A stretch of DNA of 7,863 nucleotides, taken from Oscillospiraceae bacterium (GTDB lineage Bacteria > Bacillota > Clostridia > Oscillospirales > Ruminococcaceae). The notes under the pieces were generated by a model that searched no databases, had not been told where the DNA came from, and saw only the letters and a list, made by a program, of their open reading frames with translations. A program made the translations under genes and the position numbers. Every line of letters starts with the position of its first letter. The stretch's first letter is position 1. Shown here piece after piece: positions 6,401-7,863 of the stretch. The stretch covers positions 1 to 7,863 of the forward strand of contig CAAFHY010000156.1 of the NCBI GenBank assembly GCA_900762805.1, given 5' to 3'.

Positions 6401-6883
6401 GCGGACAAAGCCGGCCGCCAGCAGGCGGGCGGTCAGCGTTCCTATCGGGAGCGTCTCTCCCAGCTTGACGCTGAAGGCCTTTTCACTCAGCTGCCGGCGC
6501 GGGATGACCGGCTGCATGCCGGCGTCGGCCGAGGCGCATACCACCTCGCAGCCGCCGCGGAGCAGGCGGCCGAGCGTCAGCAGGCGCGCCTGTTCGGCCT
6601 CATGCGAGACGCTTTCCACGTCGATGAGCACGATATCGCGGCTGATAAAGGCTTCGGCGTCAAAGCCGAGACGGGAAAGATCCTCGGCGGCGCGGGAGGC
6701 CTCGCCGTCGTTGGCAAACAGCGCGATGACGACCGTCTGCTGACGGCGGGCGTAGACGGCAGCCAGCAGCGAGGCCACAAAGGGCGTTGAGCCGAATACG
6801 CCGGCGGGGTAGCCGCCCGAAGCGACGGCCGCCGCCAGCTCGCGGAAGATGGGTTGATTTTCGATGGCTTCAAACAAACGCAT
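3425..6883 (-). CDS. mfd: Transcription-repair coupling factor Mfd
   Basis: Mfd is an ATP-driven DNA translocase that pushes or removes stalled RNA polymerase and hands the lesion to UvrA and nucleotide excision repair. It has 1152 residues, close to the usual 1150-1180. In order: a UvrB-homologous N-terminal region (about 1-330, with GGIVDIFP and the following strand), a linker, the RNA polymerase interacting domain beginning GDYVVHASHGIGVY (479 on), the helicase core with Walker A GDVGVGKTE (Lys634), DEEQ (729-732), SATPIPRTL (755-763), ETGVDVPN, and QLRGRVGR with the RGRVGR part at 900-905. The translocation motif RGAGNFL begins at Arg953, and a C-terminal D7-type domain follows. The reading frame is intact. 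The ATG at 6883 lies six bases after the pth stop, and its ribosome site (AAAGG) overlaps the end of pth, so the two are co-transcribed and probably translationally coupled. The gene ends in a Pro/Gln-rich tail and a TAG that is part of the next promoter. Confidence 0.98.
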   Translation of the reverse strand: MRLFEAIENQPIFRELAAAVASGGYPAGVFGSTPFVASLLAAVYARRQQTVVIALFANDGEASRAAEDLSRLGFDAEAFISRDIVLIDVESVSHEAEQARLLTLGRLLRGGCEVVCASADAGMQPVIPRRQLSEKAFSVKLGETLPIGTLTARLLAAGFVRVSEVEASGQFAVRGGIVDIFPCTSDTPVRLDYFGDTVEEMFRIDAATQRRSVSIAEVFLSPARETLIPPALADTIRKAAAGAPEKLKSIYLRDAELLQSGGEPPTGDRYMPFLWEKCETLFDFLPDAPVFVCSAAEVQERAKNGLLCGEQELSALVEGGLLSRGHYRFFLPKPLPAERVSAYFEAFTRDVGARLSTVLSLRGCTELRWGGDSRQLREDARGYQEKNYQVAVLAGTRRAARNMCDDLLREGLTAAVTTDVIVQPDCISVTHLSLNRGFLIPAFGICVISTTRHEQLSASSRSYRKSGRGIGSLSDISKGDYVVHASHGIGVYAGIKTIDFHGVVKDYITINYKGGDVLYVPVTQLDQVSQYVAPSEQKEPPIARLNSGEWQKTRQSVYRSARDMAKELIQLYARREKEQGVRFPEDDDWQRDFELRFAYSETDDQMRSIGEVKQDMERSRPMDRLLCGDVGVGKTEVAMRAAFKCVDGGYQCALLVPTTILAWQHYQSFLERFDGFPVRIAMLSRFSTPLQVKEAVKGIRDGSVDIAIGTHRLLQKDIQFKKLGLLIVDEEQRFGVAHKEKLKQAAAGVDVLTLSATPIPRTLSMALSGIRDMSVIEQAPQGRQPVQTYVVEYDDSLIGDAIRRELARGGQVYYLHNHVEDIESCAERLRRLAPDAHIEIAHGKMDEASLSRVWARLLGGECDILVCTTIIETGVDVPNCNTLIVENADAMGLSQLYQLRGRVGRSSRRAYAYFTFRRDKVLTEVATKRLSAIRDFTDFGSGYKIAMRDLQIRGAGNFLNASQSGHMHAVGYDMYIKILEDAINDEKGVARPAVPECLVDITVDAHLPESYISDPAVRIEMYKRVAAVNSEESAADAADEFRDRFGTLPDSVDDLIAVALIRTAAERLGFYEVKSRGDSVCLYCERLDADLIRRYTRTGLRPIRVEPKGRCCIIADLNGERATVVLRRLLAALEQLKSEAAAPPAQPPLKQR

Positions 6884-6889
6884 GGGGGT

Positions 6890-7477
6890 TTACCTTTTGA
6901 AGGAATTGAAGTGGGACATGGCCCCTTCCGTATCGCCCGACAAAATGAGCTGGGCGGCGGCATAGATATCGGCATGGCGGCCGGTGATGAGCTGTCGTTC
7001 GGCGGCCGAGGGCCTTTCGAGCACGAAATCCCGCAGATCGTCGCCGCGGTCGCGGCCGACGCCGATGCGGATGCGGGGGAAGCCCTCGCCCGAAAGGCAG
7101 ACGATGATGCTTTTCAAGCCGTTGTGGCCGCCGGCCGACCCGCCGGGGCGGATGCGGATGGCACCGCAGGGAAGGTTGATATCGTCGCACAGCACGAGCA
7201 CATGGGCGGCGGGGATGCCGTAGTAGCGCGCGGCGGCGCCGACGGCGCTGCCCGACAGGTTCATATAGGTCAGCGGCTTCATCAGCAGCACCGGCTGCCC
7301 GGACAGCAGAGCGGTGCCGGTCAGCGCCTCGAACTTCTTGCGCTTGACGGCCGCACCGCACTGGGCGGCGATGTAGTCGAGCGCCTCGTAGCCGCAGTTG
7401 TGCCGTGTGGCGGCATACTGCTCGCCTGGGTTGCCGAGGCCGGCGATGATGAATTGGGGCTTTTGTCTGAACAGCAT
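6890..7477 (-). CDS. pth: Peptidyl-tRNA hydrolase
   Basis: Pth cleaves the ester bond of peptidyl-tRNAs that drop off ribosomes, recycling the tRNA in the cytoplasm. The 195-residue product carries the family signature GLGNPGEQY..TRHNCG (13-29). The catalytic set is in place: Asn16, His26 (the general base), Asn73 in YMNLSG, Asp98 in CDDINLP and Asn119 in GGHNGLKS, followed by FPRIRIGVGR. The ATG at 7477 is preceded by AAAGGAGGA with a ten-base gap; the frame stays open far upstream, but that part is low-complexity and lacks this motif, so it is leader. The length fits the bacterial enzyme (about 185-200). mfd follows after six bases, the usual pth-mfd pairing of Gram-positives. A hairpin (7498-7514) lies directly upstream of the ribosome site. 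Confidence 0.97.
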   Translation of the reverse strand: MLFRQKPQFIIAGLGNPGEQYAATRHNCGYEALDYIAAQCGAAVKRKKFEALTGTALLSGQPVLLMKPLTYMNLSGSAVGAAARYYGIPAAHVLVLCDDINLPCGAIRIRPGGSAGGHNGLKSIIVCLSGEGFPRIRIGVGRDRGDDLRDFVLERPSAAERQLITGRHADIYAAAQLILSGDTEGAMSHFNSFKR

Positions 7478-7817
7478 GGCGGCGTGTCCTCCTTTGGCGG
7501 CGGTCGGGCCGCCGTCGGTGATGCTTCTGTATTTTTCGGATGAAAAAGGGATGTGTTTCAAATGATGGGGCGGCGGGCGGGGCAATGTCCGGCCGGAGGC
7601 GCGGATCGCATGGAGCGGGCCAAGAACAGACAAAACATAGGGCGCGGGCAGCTGCTCAGGAGGGCCGGAAAGGCTCGGTGCGATCCGGCTCAGTCTATAA
7701 TCATGGGGCCGGCCCCGGAAGCGTGCGGGGAAGCACGCTTTACCATGAAAGCGCTGCCGATCGCCGGCAAAGCAGCGGCGGGGTGCCTGTCGGAGCGGCA
7801 TCAGCGGGATTTGGCAA
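7478..7817 (-). promoter_or_regulatory. Long pth leader with several inverted repeats
   Basis: About 340 bases separate the predicted start of transcription from the pth start codon. I find no convincing gene on either strand. The visible repeats are: a 6-bp stem 7748-7753/7736-7741; an 8-bp stem 7719-7726/7733-7740, which shares bases with the former so the two exclude each other; a 6-bp stem 7772-7777/7752-7757; the palindrome GGGGCCGGCCCC at 7705-7716; a 9-bp stem 7679-7687/7602-7610, continued across a 2x2 internal loop by GAGC/GCTC (7673-7676/7613-7616); and a 6-bp hairpin at 7498-7514 beside the ribosome site. None has a T-run on the minus strand. It may be a structured regulatory leader, a separate small RNA, or plain GC-rich spacer; I do not recognise a known RNA class. 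Confidence 0.35.
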
Positions 7818-7823
7818 ATAATT

Positions 7824-7852
7824 ATTATACAATATTGGCCGCCGCCCTGCAA
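7824..7852 (-). promoter_or_regulatory. Probable promoter of the pth-mfd operon
   Basis: On the minus strand a perfect TATAAT (7829-7824) lies 17 bases from TTGCAG (7852-7847), which matches only three of six -35 bases. The AT-rich patch around the -10 is distinct from the GC-rich surroundings. Transcription would start near 7817. The weak -35 leaves room for an activator or a modest basal level. The window ends 11 bases further on, so upstream elements cannot be seen. Confidence 0.6.
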
Positions 7853-7863
7853 TCGAAAAAGAG

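Noticed and set aside
4889..6790. Very long open frame (633 codons) on the plus strand opposite mfd
   Set aside because: It is the antisense shadow of a GC-rich gene. The protein is Ala/Gly/Asp/Val-rich with no recognisable domain or good ribosome site, while the opposite strand encodes an intact Mfd with all motifs.
105..7776. Shared 10-11 base word (GCTGCTTTGC) in the left-edge leader and the pth leader
   Set aside because: In about 8 kb of GC-biased sequence, matches of ten or eleven bases are expected by chance, and the surrounding structures differ.
7478..7852. N-terminal extension of pth to about 320 residues
   Set aside because: The frame stays open because of GC-rich composition, but the added part is low-complexity and lacks similarity to the family. 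The AAAGGAGGA site and the position of the conserved GLGNPG motif fix the start at 7477.

Overview
The window looks like a piece of core chromosome from a GC-rich, Gram-positive, clostridial-type bacterium (Bacillota/Clostridia; perhaps an Oscillospiraceae-like gut lineage, which is inference). The support is: strong AGGAGG-type ribosome binding sites, consensus TTGACA/TATAAT-like promoters with 17-bp spacers, encoded CCA ends on the tRNAs, a lipoprotein foldase-like gene following pth-mfd (an order I recall from Clostridia), and codon use rich in G and C at third positions. Every gene I can support lies on the minus strand, so transcription runs from high to low coordinates.

Region by region in the direction of transcription: a promoter near 7824-7852 is followed by a roughly 340-nt leader with several inverted repeats, then pth (peptidyl-tRNA hydrolase, 7477-6890) and, six bases later, mfd (transcription-repair coupling factor, 6883-3425). 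A second promoter whose -35 box overlaps the mfd stop codon serves a lipoprotein of the SurA/PrsA foldase type (3362-2304). After a GC-rich gap comes ppa (soluble family I inorganic pyrophosphatase, 2167-1634), closed by a strong hairpin/T-run terminator. Eleven bases beyond that terminator is a near-consensus promoter for a two-tRNA unit, tRNA-Met(CAU) then tRNA-Glu(UUC), ended by its own terminator (1372-1341). A gap of about 370 bases with no convincing gene precedes a 235-residue protein with an N-terminal HicB-like segment and a C-terminal DinB-like domain (970-263), again closed by a strong terminator. A new promoter at 193-165 then starts a structured leader running off the left edge toward a gene whose ribosome binding site is probably at 12-5.

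Functionally this is mostly housekeeping. Pth recycles peptidyl-tRNA and Mfd clears stalled RNA polymerase and recruits repair. The lipoprotein probably assists folding outside the membrane. Ppa removes the pyrophosphate released by polymerases and tRNA charging, and the tRNAs feed translation. No mobile element, CRISPR array, phage gene or defence island is visible. The least explained parts are non-coding: the structured leader at the left edge (about 1-158), the long pth leader with competing hairpins (about 7478-7817), and the HicB/DinB two-domain protein. I found no clear evidence of a wholly new system.
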